From an uncultured Eubacteriales bacterium (GTDB taxonomy: Bacteria; Bacillota; Clostridia; Oscillospirales; Acutalibacteraceae): a stretch of DNA of 21,993 bases. The notes below the pieces were generated by a model. It made no database searches, had not been told where the DNA came from, and worked only from the letters and a program-made list of their open reading frames with translations. Below, in pieces: positions 1 through 8,416 of this stretch; position 1 is the stretch's first letter, and each line of letters opens with the position of its first letter. The stretch spans positions 1-21,993 of the forward strand of contig ONEU01000084.1 of the NCBI GenBank assembly GCA_900316925.1. Reading direction: 5' to 3'. Made by a program: the position numbers and the translations under genes.

Positions 1-2
1 AA

Positions 3-353
3 AACAAACGGCAGCTTGTTTCATCAGACGGTATCATCCTGGACAGCACCGAAACGGTATTTGAAGAAGGGGAGAGCGTCTTTGATGTCACCAAACGAAT
101 CTGCCGTGAAAAGGGGATCCCCTTCGAGTTCACCATGACGCCGGTATATCAGACAGCCTACATTGAAGGAATCTATAATCTGTATGAATTTGACTGCGGC
201 AGCGGTTCAGGCTGGGTTTACGCCGTCAATCAGGAGCTGCCCGGCGTGGGCTGCTCCGACTGCCGGCTTCACGACGGTGACCGCATTGAATGGATCTACT
301 CCTGTAACTTAGGACATGACGCCGAAGCCCTCATCAAGGAGCGACAGACATGA
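3..353 (+). CDS. DUF4430 domain protein, C-terminal part (gene cut by window edge)
   Basis: The reading frame is open from the left edge to a TGA at 351-353, so only the last 116 residues are visible. The C-terminal part has the DUF4430 (transcobalamin-like C-terminal) pattern: GSGWVYAVN, then PGVGCSDCRLHDGDRIEW and a closing YSCNLG. Family members are usually exported or lipid-anchored, and some resemble the ligand-binding domain of transcobalamin/intrinsic factor. The signal sequence would lie outside the window. The stop overlaps the ATG of the EcfT gene by ATGA, which argues for translational coupling and a shared role in capturing the ligand for the ECF transporter. The family assignment is firm; a cobamide ligand is inferred from family and neighbourhood only. 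An internal ATG at 135 is not a credible start because homologous sequence continues upstream of it. Confidence 0.8.
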   Translation, partial: NKRQLVSSDGIILDSTETVFEEGESVFDVTKRICREKGIPFEFTMTPVYQTAYIEGIYNLYEFDCGSGSGWVYAVNQELPGVGCSDCRLHDGDRIEWIYSCNLGHDAEALIKERQT

Positions 354-1240
354 AAAACGCCTTTTCACAATATCATCCCCTTGTGCAGTTCCTGTATTTC
401 TCGGCGGTACTGCTGTTTACCATGTGCATCATGCATCCTGTCTGTATCGGGACATCCTTTCTGACTTCGGTATGCTATGCGCTCTACCTGGGACGCCGAA
501 AAATACTGTCCGTCATGTTCCGGTTCCTGCTTCCCATGTCCGTCTTTATTGCCCTGTGCAATCCGCTGTTCAACCACGCCGGCATCACCATCCTGGCCTA
601 TTTTCCCGACGGCAACCCCCTCACCTTGGAATCCCTTTTTTTCGGTCTGGCTGCAGGTGTCATGTTCTCGTCAATCCTGCTGTGGTGTATCTGCCTGCAG
701 TATAACCTCTCGTCCGACAGGGTGATCTACCTGTTCAGCAGAGTATCTTCAAAAATGGGTCTGCTCCTCTCCATGATCCTGCGCTTTATCCCCAAGCTGA
801 CCGCGCAGTTCCGTAAAATCCGCATGGCACAGCACGGAATCGGCCGTGACCTCAACCAGGGCAATCTCTGGAAACGTACCCGCAATGCCGTGCGGATCGT
901 TTCCGTCCTGCTGCAATGGGTGCTGGAAAATGCAATTGATACCGCCGATTCCCTGAAAAGCAGAGGCTACGGTCTGCCGCACCGCACCTCATTTTCGCTG
1001 TTCCGTTTTGATAAGCGTGACGCCCTGACAACCGTGGTCCTGGTGCTGATCTGCACCGTGCTGATTGCCGCCGGCCTTAGCGACGGACTGTCGTGTGATT
1101 ATTTCCCGTCATTTGAAATCCCCGAAAACGGTGCGCTGCAATGGCTTTCATACAGCCTTTATGCACTTCTCTGCCTGCTGCCGCTCTACCTTGACAGAAA
1201 GGAGGTAAGAAAATGGAATGTTATCAGATCAAGGAACTGA
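350..1240 (+). CDS. ecfT: Energy-coupling factor transporter transmembrane protein EcfT
   Basis: This is the membrane coupling subunit of an ECF-type vitamin/metal importer; it passes ATPase movement to the substrate-binding S component. The 296-residue protein has several hydrophobic segments (about 10-55, 60-85, 95-125, 225-245, 260-280). It also has the amphipathic cytoplasmic region typical of EcfT, with LRFIPKL followed by the conserved Ser-Arg-Gly-Tyr-Gly at residues 204-208; this Arg-Gly type of motif docks into the ATPases. The start at 350 overlaps the upstream stop (ATGA) and is preceded by AAGGAG. The 3' end overlaps the next gene by 28 bases, so the three genes appear co-translated. 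The family call is secure. The substrate cannot be read from this subunit, because EcfT is generic. Confidence 0.9.
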   Translation: MKNAFSQYHPLVQFLYFSAVLLFTMCIMHPVCIGTSFLTSVCYALYLGRRKILSVMFRFLLPMSVFIALCNPLFNHAGITILAYFPDGNPLTLESLFFGLAAGVMFSSILLWCICLQYNLSSDRVIYLFSRVSSKMGLLLSMILRFIPKLTAQFRKIRMAQHGIGRDLNQGNLWKRTRNAVRIVSVLLQWVLENAIDTADSLKSRGYGLPHRTSFSLFRFDKRDALTTVVLVLICTVLIAAGLSDGLSCDYFPSFEIPENGALQWLSYSLYALLCLLPLYLDRKEVRKWNVIRSRN

Positions 1241-3840
1241 GCTTCCGCTATCCCGATGCGGACAAGGACAGCCTGCACGAGCTCTCCTTTACGGTACAGC
1301 AGGGAGAGTTCCTTACCGTCTGCGGTCTTTCCGGCAGCGGAAAAAGCACGCTTCTGCGGCAGCTCAAAACTGCCCTGCAGCCCCACGGTATCCAGAGCGG
1401 CTCCGTTTGTTTTGAAGGAAAACCCCTGCATGAATCCGATCTTAAGGAACAAAGTGCCAGGATCGGATTTGTGCTGTCCTCACCGGATAACCAGTCCATC
1501 ACCGATAAGGTCTGGCACGAGCTTTCCTTCGGCCTGGAAAACCTGGGTGTCAAAAGTGCGGAAATCCAACGGCGTACTGCGGAGCTGGCTTCGTTCTTCG
1601 GAATAGAGGCATGGTTTGAAAAGCCGGTAGAGGAATTATCCGGCGGCGAAAAGCAGCTGCTGAATCTTGCCGCCGTCCTAATCATGCGGCCGTCCGTCCT
1701 GATACTGGATGAACCTCTGGCACAGCTTGATCCCATCGCTTCTGAGAAGTTTGTTACGATGCTCAAAAAGATCAACACGGAGCTTGGCACGACCATTATT
1801 ATGAGCAGCCATGACCTGGAGACGGTCTGTTCCGTCAGCAGCAGGATCATGGTGCTGTCCCAAGGACGCATTGCAGCGGACGGTACTCCGCAGGCGCTTT
1901 CTAAAATGCTTTTTCAGACAAACAACCCCGTTTTCTTATCTCTGCCGTCTCCCGCAAGGCTCTATGAGTGGCTGGATCAGGGCAGTAAGCCGCCGCTGTC
2001 GGTAGCAGAGGGAAGAGGGTGGCTGGAATCCTACCTGTCATCTCATCCGTCCGGAAATGTCCCGCTTCCGCCGGAGCCGAAGCATACGCAAAAGCCCTGT
2101 CTGCAAGCGCAACAGCTATGGTTCCGCTATGAAAAAAACGGGGAGGATATCCTGAAAGGACTGTCCCTGTCCGTGTACCGCGGAGAGTTTCTCACGATCC
2201 TGGGCGGCAACGGCACCGGCAAAACCACCCTACTGTCGATCCTGTCAGGCTGTCTGTCCTGCTACCGCGGAAAACTGCAGGTCGGCGGGAAACACACTCC
2301 CGCACCGAGAATCGCCATGCTGCCGCAGGACCCGCAGACGCTGTTTGTCAGACAGACGGTGGAGGATGAGCTGTGGGAAATGCTGACAGATGACCGCCGC
2401 ACGGCAGAAGAGCAGGAAACACGTCTTCATTCGGTAATTGATCTGTGCCGTTTACACGAACTGCTCCCCCGGCACCCTTATGATCTGTCGGGAGGTGAAC
2501 AGCAGCGGGCGGCTCTTGCAAAACTGCTGCTGACAGACCCGGAGATTCTGCTGCTGGACGAACCCACGAAAAACCTGGACACCGCCTTTAAGCAAGAGCT
2601 GTCAAAAATCATCCGGACACTTTGTCAGTCAGGAACGGCAGTCGTATCGGTGAGCCATGACCTGGAGTTTTGTGCCTCTCATGCGGACAGGTGTGTTATG
2701 CTTTTTCATGGTAAGATCGTCAGTGACGATCATCCGAAGCGTTTTTTTTCAACCAACGGGATCTACACCACCTCCGTGTGCCGACTGACACACGGTCTGA
2801 TGGAAAACACCGTCACCGTGGAGGATGTACTGGAAGCCTTTTCCCTCAAGCCGGAGAAAGATTTTCGTCCCCCCGCACCGAAGATCCCACCGGGAATCAT
2901 TCTGACACCGTCCCGTAAAACAAAAGCCTCCCGGAAAGGCTTACTACAGATCGGATTATCCATTCTGTCACTCATTGTTTTCCTTGTGTCGCTGTTCAGT
3001 ACGGCAAACATTCTGCCGCTCCCGTTTTTAGCGGATCGCCCGTTTCTGTCTTATCCACTCCTGCTGCTGTCGGCAGCCGTGTTGATGCTCAGCGTAGGAA
3101 AAGGCAGCCGGAAGATTCCCATTGTCCGATGTCAGCGCTCCTTCAGGCGCTCCATGCTTACACTGCTGATCGTGCTGGTAATCGTTCCGGCAACGGTCAT
3201 AGCAGGCGTCTATCTGCTGGATGACTCGAAATACCTGTTTATCTCACTGCTTGTCATGCTCGAAAGCTCGGTGCCGTTCTTTATCCTGTTTGAAAAGCGC
3301 AATGTCCAGGCGCGTGAACTGGTCATACTCGCCGCGCTGTGCGCATTATGCGTAGCAGGACGGGCCGTTTTTTATATGCTGCCGGCTTTTAAACCCGTTA
3401 CAGCACTGGTTATCATCTCCGCCGCAGCATTGGGAGGAGAAGCCGGATTTTTGATCGGTTCGGTATCCATGCTTGCCTCCAACATCTTTTTCGGCCAGGG
3501 AATCTGGACCCCCTGGCAGATGCTCGCCATGGGACTCATCGGCTTTCTCGCAGGAGAACTGTTCCGTCACAGAATGATCCCCGTCAACCGGATCACCCTG
3601 TCGCTTTTCGGCTTCCTTGCCTGCTATCTGATCTACGGCGGTATTATGAATCCTGCCACTCTGATCCTGTCACGAAGCGCCGTCACACCCTCGTCACTCC
3701 TGGCGGTCTATGGCTTCGGACTTCCGATTGACACCGTTCACGCAGTCTCCACCGCAGTTTTCCTGTTTATCGGTGCAGAAGCCTTCCTCGTCAAGCTGGA
3801 ACGTATCAAGCTGAAATACGGCCTCATTTCTGCCTTCTGA
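1213..3840 (+). CDS. Fused ECF transporter: two ABC ATPase domains plus C-terminal S component
   Basis: An 875-residue fusion that would supply every ECF subunit except EcfT. The first ATPase domain (about 1-235) has Walker A GLSGSGKST at 38-46, signature LSGGE at 142-146, Walker B ending D166-E167 and switch H200. The second (about 290-510) has Walker A GGNGTGKTT at 331-339, signature LSGGE at 425-429, Walker B ending D449-E450 and switch H482. Both sites look catalytically intact. Hydrophobic segments begin near residue 577. From about 700 the sequence resembles S components of the CbrT-like group, including GIWTPWQMLAMGLIGFLAG. The start at 1213 is fixed by AAAGGAGG at 1199-1206. With the DUF4430 protein upstream, cobamide uptake is the best guess, but this is inference. 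No terminator follows within 100 bases; a dispersed repeat does. Confidence 0.9.
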   Translation: MECYQIKELSFRYPDADKDSLHELSFTVQQGEFLTVCGLSGSGKSTLLRQLKTALQPHGIQSGSVCFEGKPLHESDLKEQSARIGFVLSSPDNQSITDKVWHELSFGLENLGVKSAEIQRRTAELASFFGIEAWFEKPVEELSGGEKQLLNLAAVLIMRPSVLILDEPLAQLDPIASEKFVTMLKKINTELGTTIIMSSHDLETVCSVSSRIMVLSQGRIAADGTPQALSKMLFQTNNPVFLSLPSPARLYEWLDQGSKPPLSVAEGRGWLESYLSSHPSGNVPLPPEPKHTQKPCLQAQQLWFRYEKNGEDILKGLSLSVYRGEFLTILGGNGTGKTTLLSILSGCLSCYRGKLQVGGKHTPAPRIAMLPQDPQTLFVRQTVEDELWEMLTDDRRTAEEQETRLHSVIDLCRLHELLPRHPYDLSGGEQQRAALAKLLLTDPEILLLDEPTKNLDTAFKQELSKIIRTLCQSGTAVVSVSHDLEFCASHADRCVMLFHGKIVSDDHPKRFFSTNGIYTTSVCRLTHGLMENTVTVEDVLEAFSLKPEKDFRPPAPKIPPGIILTPSRKTKASRKGLLQIGLSILSLIVFLVSLFSTANILPLPFLADRPFLSYPLLLLSAAVLMLSVGKGSRKIPIVRCQRSFRRSMLTLLIVLVIVPATVIAGVYLLDDSKYLFISLLVMLESSVPFFILFEKRNVQARELVILAALCALCVAGRAVFYMLPAFKPVTALVIISAAALGGEAGFLIGSVSMLASNIFFGQGIWTPWQMLAMGLIGFLAGELFRHRMIPVNRITLSLFGFLACYLIYGGIMNPATLILSRSAVTPSSLLAVYGFGLPIDTVHAVSTAVFLFIGAEAFLVKLERIKLKYGLISAF

Positions 3841-3858
3841 TGTAGGGGGATTGTCAAA

Positions 3859-3942
3859 CCGGGGCAGTTTTTCTGGGGAAACCCTTTTCCGGCGGAAGAA
3901 GGGGTATCCCCCAGCCCCCCTTCCTAAAACCGCTGAGTGGGA
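3859..3942 (+). repeat. Dispersed palindromic intergenic repeat, copy A
   Basis: This G/C-run-rich element lies just after the ECF fusion gene. Its left edge CCGGGGCAGTT and its right part CCCCCAGCCCCC-TTCCTAAAACCGCTG match copy D (20058-20097) read on the opposite strand. The internal imperfect hairpin (about 3875-3915, GGGGAAACCC against GGGGTATCCCC) corresponds to the hairpin of copies B and C. It contains no credible ORF. Confidence 0.7.
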
Positions 3943-4368
3943 GTAGTGGCGTGAGTATTTTTCTCTTTGGACTTTCAAAAGAGGAGAGATAGTATTATCT
4001 GAGCTGACATATTTATCGAGACATTTTTTTCTTTCATCATCCAGAATGAGTACAAGCATATTCCGCTGCGATCATATACACGACAGGATGGCGATCCCAA
4101 GAAAAAAGATTGACCTTCAATATTTGAAAGTAGTTTCTCATCTACAACTGCAAAAAATCAGGCACGGGTAATATCATAGAAAACGAAAATTGAAAGCTCT
4201 GATAAACCAGCCGACAAGCGCCCCGTCAAGGGGCGTGGCGGCGGTCGTAGAAGAATCACAGCCCTGCTGTGCCGTGCCGGATGTGAACGCAGGCGCCCGT
4301 AAAGAATATCAGCGTGACTACACAGCGTGACACGGGTGCGCAGGCTCTGCGCCGCTGTACCGCTGAGG
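3943..4368. other. Gene-free stretch between the ECF operon and the cohesin-like gene
   Basis: No reading frame here has coding character, and the minus-strand ORFs crossing it are antisense to real genes. It begins A+T-rich (about 3943-4200). It also holds a small hairpin (CGCCCC 4219-4224 against GGGGCG 4230-4235, loop of 5) and two copies of CAGCGTGAC at 4310-4318 and 4323-4331, 38-60 bases upstream of a -35 box. The hairpin lacks a T-run, so it is not an obvious terminator. Confidence 0.5.
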
Positions 4369-4398
4369 TTGACAAAGGGGTGGAAGGAAAGATATAAT
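4369..4398 (+). promoter_or_regulatory. SigA-type promoter of the cohesin-like surface protein gene
   Basis: A perfect -35 box TTGACA (4369-4374) and a perfect -10 box TATAAT (4393-4398) are separated by 18 bases. The predicted transcription start is near 4405, which makes the ATG at 4412 almost leaderless and favours the ATG at 4433 as the true start. Confidence 0.8.
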
Positions 4399-4432
4399 AG
4401 GGGTAATACGAATGAATGCTGAGGGCATAGAC

Positions 4433-5272
4433 ATGAACATCAAACGGGCATTTCTGTCCTTCCTGTTGATCTGTCTGATCGTGGCAGCGGTTCCCGCCGC
4501 GGTTGTCAATGGATTGACGATTGATATCACGGCAGACGAGAAAGCCGCATCCGATAAAGCCTTTGATCTCTATGTGGATTTTGACGATCCGGACGGTATT
4601 GGAGCCGTACAGGCGGTCCTTCCTTACGATCGTGAGCATCTGGCGCTGAAATCTGTCAGACTGGAAAACAAAAACAACTGCGATTTTTTTCATTATTCCG
4701 ATGTTGACGGACAGGTACGCTTTGTCATCTCCAACGCTGCCGAAAATCCGTCGCATCAGTCGGTAAAACTGCATTTTTCACCGATCGGGAACGGTGCGGC
4801 ATCCTACCGTTTCTCTCTTGAAACGTGCAAGGTCATCGACCCGAACGCCGAACAGCTCTTCGCCGACCAACTTCCCGTCTGTACCATCAATCTGACAGGG
4901 AATAGCCATGAGCTTGTCGAACAGGAAAGTCACAGCTCAAAAAAATCGTCATCCTCGTCAATGGTATCCGCAGCTTCCAGAACCGCTGAAACCTCAAAGA
5001 AAGCATCCGGCACCCGGACACAGACTTCACGCGTCACTCACCCGAAAAGCACTCCGGAAAGCAGTCAGCTTACCACATCCGAGGTGGTTTCGTACCGCCA
5101 GGACCAGATATACTATATTCACGACAATGACAATTCTTTTCGCATGGACAAAACCTTTTTCCTGTTCTTCGGAGGATTGCTGATCGTCTGTGCATTAGCC
5201 GTGATCTACGCCTACCATGCCGGCCGGATACGCCAGAGACGAAAAGACCGTGAAAAAAAAGACGATCCCTGA
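4433..5272 (+). CDS. Secreted, C-terminally membrane-anchored protein with a cohesin-like domain
   Basis: The protein has 279 residues from the ATG at 4433, chosen because GAGGG lies 7 bases upstream and the ATG at 4412 has no ribosome binding site. It opens with a signal peptide (KR, then a hydrophobic core, residues 3-26). A beta-rich domain of about 130 residues follows, whose pattern recalls cohesin-type modules: VDFDDPDGIGAVQAVLPYD, then DGQVRFVISNA, then a hydrophobic closing strand. Next comes a Ser/Thr/Lys-rich linker (about 165-220), one transmembrane helix (about 241-261) and a strongly basic tail ending RKDREKKDDP. The topology is therefore extracellular domain, stalk, anchor. Related rumen/gut Ruminococcus species use cohesins to hold dockerin-bearing enzymes, but the cohesin assignment here is from pattern only. 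It is transcribed alone from its own consensus promoter. Confidence 0.6.
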   Translation: MNIKRAFLSFLLICLIVAAVPAAVVNGLTIDITADEKAASDKAFDLYVDFDDPDGIGAVQAVLPYDREHLALKSVRLENKNNCDFFHYSDVDGQVRFVISNAAENPSHQSVKLHFSPIGNGAASYRFSLETCKVIDPNAEQLFADQLPVCTINLTGNSHELVEQESHSSKKSSSSSMVSAASRTAETSKKASGTRTQTSRVTHPKSTPESSQLTTSEVVSYRQDQIYYIHDNDNSFRMDKTFFLFFGGLLIVCALAVIYAYHAGRIRQRRKDREKKDDP

Positions 5273-5333
5273 CCGGATAGGCAGAAAAATGACCAAAAAC
5301 GACAATTCCCGAAAAAAAGTAAATATTTCGTTA

Positions 5334-5362
5334 TTTTCAAAGGCATCTTATTGTGGTATAAT
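5334..5362 (+). promoter_or_regulatory. Promoter of the ArsC-like/ygiQ/EndoU/NfeD/SPFH operon, bracketed by an inverted repeat
   Basis: The -10 box TATAAT (5357-5362) has the extended TGG in front of it, and a weak -35 TTTTCA (5334-5339) lies 17 bases upstream. A near-perfect inverted repeat, AGGCATCTTATT (5341-5352) and AATAGGATGCCT (5374-5385), encloses the -10 box and could be an operator. A second TATAAT occurs at 5371-5376. Confidence 0.65.
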
Positions 5363-5412
5363 AGAAACGATATAATAGGATGCCTGAATTGTATCAAGAA
5401 GGAGGCTTCATC

Positions 5413-5769
5413 ATGCTGTTTGTCAACTATCCGAAATGCACTACCTGCCAGAAAGCCCGAAAGTGGCTGGATGAACACCAACTGACCTACATTGACCGCC
5501 ATATCAAGGACGAACCGCCCACATACGAAGAATTAAAGCAATGGCACACAGAAAGCGGACTGCCGCTGAAAAGGTTCTTCAATACTTCCGGTCTGCTATA
5601 TAAAAGTCTGAACCTGAAAGAAAAGCTCCCCACCATGACCGAAGAGGAGCAGCTTCAGCTCCTTGCCACGGACGGAATGCTTGTCAAACGACCGATCATC
5701 GTCCGGAACGGCAGGATACTGGTAGGCTTCAAGGCAGAGCAATGGAAAAGCCTGCTGGACGGTGAATGA
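5413..5769 (+). CDS. ArsC/Spx-family thioredoxin-fold protein
   Basis: A 118-residue protein of the ArsC/Spx/YffB family with the redox motif C9-T-T-C12 near the N-terminus and the family's conserved Arg-Pro-Ile at residues 93-95. Members are arsenate reductases or, in Firmicutes, RNA-polymerase-binding redox regulators (Spx/MgsR). Annotators often call such proteins arsenate reductase family without evidence for arsenate use. There are no ars genes nearby, which makes arsenate detoxification unlikely. The start at 5413 is set by AAGGAGG at 5399-5405; the in-frame ATG at 5380 lies too close to the transcription start and lacks a ribosome binding site. It is the first gene of an operon; its stop is 3 bases before ygiQ. 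Family certain, function open. Confidence 0.85.
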   Translation: MLFVNYPKCTTCQKARKWLDEHQLTYIDRHIKDEPPTYEELKQWHTESGLPLKRFFNTSGLLYKSLNLKEKLPTMTEEEQLQLLATDGMLVKRPIIVRNGRILVGFKAEQWKSLLDGE

Positions 5770-5772
5770 GCC

Positions 5773-7728
5773 ATGAAGGATTTTTTACCGATCTCAAAAG
5801 AGGATATGCGGAAACGAGGATGGGACCAGGTGGATTTCACTTTTGTCATCGGAGATGCCTACGTCGATCATCCCTCCTTCGGGCCTGCTATCATCAGCCG
5901 GATTCTCGAAGCGGCCGGCTACCGTGTGGGAATTATCTCACAGCCCGACTGGAAAGACGATAGCAGCATCAATGTGTTCGGTGAACCGCGGCTGGGATTT
6001 CTGATCTCGGCAGGCAATATGGATTCGATGGTCAATCACTATTCTGTTTCCAAAAAACGCCGTGCGAAGGATTTCTTTACGCCCGGCGGCGTGATGGGAA
6101 AAAGACCCGATCACGCGACGGTTGTCTACGGCAATCTCATCCGCAGGACATATCCGCATAAACCGATCATTATCGGCGGCATAGAAGCCAGTCTCCGCCG
6201 CATGGCGCACTACGACTACTGGGACGATACCCTGAAACGCTCGGTGCTGTTGGATTCCCAGGCGGATATCCTCTCCTTCGGCATGGGAGAACACTCCATC
6301 GTAGAGATTGCCGACGCCCTGAACAGCGGAATATCTGTAAAGGATATCACCTTTATCAAAGGAACTGTCTATAAAGCTAAAAGCCTTGACAATCTTGCAG
6401 AACACTGGATTTTACCGAGCTTTTCAGATATGAAGACTGACAAGTTGAAGTATGCAGAGAGCTTTTACATTCAATACACCAACACCGATCCATTTTCAGG
6501 GAAGGTGCTGGCCGAGCCCTATCCGGATTGCTATATCGTCCAGAACCCGATGTCGGCTCCGCTCACCCAGGAGGAGATGGACAGGGTCTATGCACTACCG
6601 TATATGCGCACCTATCACCCCAGTTACGAAGCCCTTGGGGGTGTAGATGCCATCCAGGAGGTCAAATTCAGCCTGATCAGCAACCGCGGCTGCTTTGGCG
6701 GATGCAGCTTCTGTGCCCTGACCTTCCATCAGGGACGTATCATCCAGACACGCAGTCACGAATCCATTCTGGACGAGGCCAAGCTCCTGATACAAGATCC
6801 GGACTTCAAGGGCTACATCCATGACGTGGGCGGTCCTACGGCAAATTTCCGCAGGACCTCCTGTGACAAGCAGCTGAAATACGGCGTCTGTCCGAATAAG
6901 CAATGTCTTTTCCCGAAACCGTGTCAGAATCTCGTGGTGGATCACTCGGATTATCTGTCCCTGCTGCGGAAGCTCCGTGCACTGCCCGGCGTGAAGAAGG
7001 TATTCATCCGCTCCGGGATCCGTTTTGACTATATCATGGCCGACAAGGATGATACATTTTTCCGGGAAATGTGCCAGTACCATATCAGCGGACAACTCAA
7101 GGTCGCACCGGAGCACGTTGCCGATGAAGTTCTCTCCCGGATGGGAAAGCCCGAAAACAGTGTGTATCGCACGTTCTGCAAGAAGTACGCCCAGATCAAC
7201 AAGGAACTGCATAAACCGCAGTACCTGGTGCCGTATCTGATGTCCTCGCATCCCGGTTCCACGCTCAAGGAAGCGATCGCTCTGGCGGAATACCTCCGTG
7301 ACCTCGGCTATATGCCCGAACAGGTGCAGGATTTCTATCCCACGCCCTCCACCATTTCCACCTGTATGTACTATACCGGTGTCGATCCCCGCACCATGAA
7401 GCCGGTGTATGTGGCCCATGACCCGCATGAGAAAGCCATGCAGCGTGCCCTCATCCAGTACAGGAATCCGAAAAACTATGATCTTGTGCATGAGGCATTA
7501 GTCAGGGCGCACCGCACCGATCTGATCGGTTTTGAGAAAAAATGCCTGATCCGTCCCCGCAGCAAAAATGATGCCGCAGGTAGATCAGCCGCTGCAGGAC
7601 AGAAGAAACCGCTGTCTGAGGCGGAGAAAAAATACGGTTTCTCATTTGAAAAATATGACAGAATGCTGCAGCCGTCCAAAGGGAAAAGCGAAACCCGTAA
7701 AAAGCCGGCCAGGCATAAAAAGAAATAG
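5773..7728 (+). CDS. ygiQ: YgiQ-family radical SAM protein (UPF0313)
   Basis: A 651-residue protein matching the YgiQ/UPF0313 family over its full length. The N-terminal part has family blocks such as FVIGDAYVDHPSFG, IIIGGIEASLRRMAHYDYW and DILSFGMGE. The radical SAM cluster motif is C307-x3-C311-x2-C314 (RGCFGGCSFC). A second cysteine group, C364, C373, C378 and C384, could hold another iron-sulfur cluster. The C-terminal tail (about 590-651) is very basic, ending ARHKKK, which hints at nucleic-acid contact. The reaction catalysed by YgiQ proteins is, to my knowledge, not established. The start follows the ArsC-like stop by 3 bases, so it is probably translationally coupled. The stop is 16 bases before the EndoU lipoprotein start. 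Family assignment is secure. Confidence 0.93.
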   Translation: MKDFLPISKEDMRKRGWDQVDFTFVIGDAYVDHPSFGPAIISRILEAAGYRVGIISQPDWKDDSSINVFGEPRLGFLISAGNMDSMVNHYSVSKKRRAKDFFTPGGVMGKRPDHATVVYGNLIRRTYPHKPIIIGGIEASLRRMAHYDYWDDTLKRSVLLDSQADILSFGMGEHSIVEIADALNSGISVKDITFIKGTVYKAKSLDNLAEHWILPSFSDMKTDKLKYAESFYIQYTNTDPFSGKVLAEPYPDCYIVQNPMSAPLTQEEMDRVYALPYMRTYHPSYEALGGVDAIQEVKFSLISNRGCFGGCSFCALTFHQGRIIQTRSHESILDEAKLLIQDPDFKGYIHDVGGPTANFRRTSCDKQLKYGVCPNKQCLFPKPCQNLVVDHSDYLSLLRKLRALPGVKKVFIRSGIRFDYIMADKDDTFFREMCQYHISGQLKVAPEHVADEVLSRMGKPENSVYRTFCKKYAQINKELHKPQYLVPYLMSSHPGSTLKEAIALAEYLRDLGYMPEQVQDFYPTPSTISTCMYYTGVDPRTMKPVYVAHDPHEKAMQRALIQYRNPKNYDLVHEALVRAHRTDLIGFEKKCLIRPRSKNDAAGRSAAAGQKKPLSEAEKKYGFSFEKYDRMLQPSKGKSETRKKPARHKKK

Positions 7729-7744
7729 AACAGGAGTGAGTAAA

Positions 7745-8416
7745 ATGTTTCTGAAAGAACACAAGATCATCATTCGTCTGACTTCCGCCGTGCTGGCACT
7801 GGGAACGGCTGCTTTGACGCTTTCAGGCTGCGGCGTGATTTCCGAGGTGAAAAAGGAGATCAGTAACGTCATTTCTGAGGAGTTCCACTCTTCCGAAAGC
7901 AATCCGGCGTCATCGAAGGATTCAGACACCAAACAGGGCAGTCAGACCGCATCCTATGACCAGGCACAACCGGGCGCTTCCTACACCATGGCCGATATCG
8001 CCAAGCTGCAGAATGTGGATTATTTTGGTGAAGGAACACTTGAGCATATCTTTGACGGCACGATTAACCGCAAGGGCAAGGCTACAGGCTATCACTACAC
8101 AATGGTAATGGACAGCAAAGGGGAGATCGTGGAGGGCACACGCACCGCACCGGATAAGAACGGCGTATTTACGGCAAAGGTCCGTGTCAGCGGTGTGGAC
8201 AAGAACGGTTTCAGCTCGTTCTATCCGGAGAGCTGGACACCGCAGCAGGTAGTAGATGCCATCAACGTTGCTTATAAGGATGCAATGACAAATCCCTCAA
8301 ATCCCAACAACCAACTCTGGATAGGGCATTACGGTGATCTGGAGATTGATATGTATCTGGATGATGAACGTCTCATCACCACTGCCTTTCCCGTCTATCA
8401 AGGTGATAAAACATGA
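7745..8416 (+). CDS. Lipoprotein with bacterial EndoU-type ribonuclease domain
   Basis: The protein has 223 residues from the ATG at 7745, chosen over longer in-frame starts because AGGAGTGA precedes it and the sequence then opens with a lipoprotein signal peptide whose lipobox is L26-S-G-C29. A Ser/Asp/Lys-rich linker (about 45-80) leads to a domain of about 125 residues that matches bacterial EndoU nucleases (PF14436 as I remember it): EHIFDG with H101, GKATGYHY with H117, a lysine in FTAKVRV (K145), SFYPESWTPQQVVDAI, and a closing ITTAFPVY. Two histidines 16 apart followed by lysine is the EndoU catalytic arrangement. EndoU domains are frequent toxin tips that cut RNA. Here the domain is on a small lipoprotein rather than a large delivery protein. 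The stop overlaps the next start by ATGA. EndoU call fairly sure; a toxin role is inferred. Confidence 0.82.
   Translation: MFLKEHKIIIRLTSAVLALGTAALTLSGCGVISEVKKEISNVISEEFHSSESNPASSKDSDTKQGSQTASYDQAQPGASYTMADIAKLQNVDYFGEGTLEHIFDGTINRKGKATGYHYTMVMDSKGEIVEGTRTAPDKNGVFTAKVRVSGVDKNGFSSFYPESWTPQQVVDAINVAYKDAMTNPSNPNNQLWIGHYGDLEIDMYLDDERLITTAFPVYQGDKT

Noticed and set aside
4219..4235. Terminator for the ECF operon
   Set aside because: The stem has only six pairs and no T-run, and it lies almost 400 bases beyond the stop.
4256..4774. 172-residue open frame on the minus strand
   Set aside because: It overlaps the promoter and signal-peptide region of the cohesin-like gene and shows no motif or start signal.
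5413..5769. Arsenate reductase of an arsenic-resistance operon
   Set aside because: No arsR, arsB or acr3 gene nearby; the family includes many proteins unrelated to arsenate.
6595..7491. 298-residue open frame on the minus strand inside ygiQ
   Set aside because: Antisense to conserved radical SAM sequence; such frames arise from the codon use of this genome.
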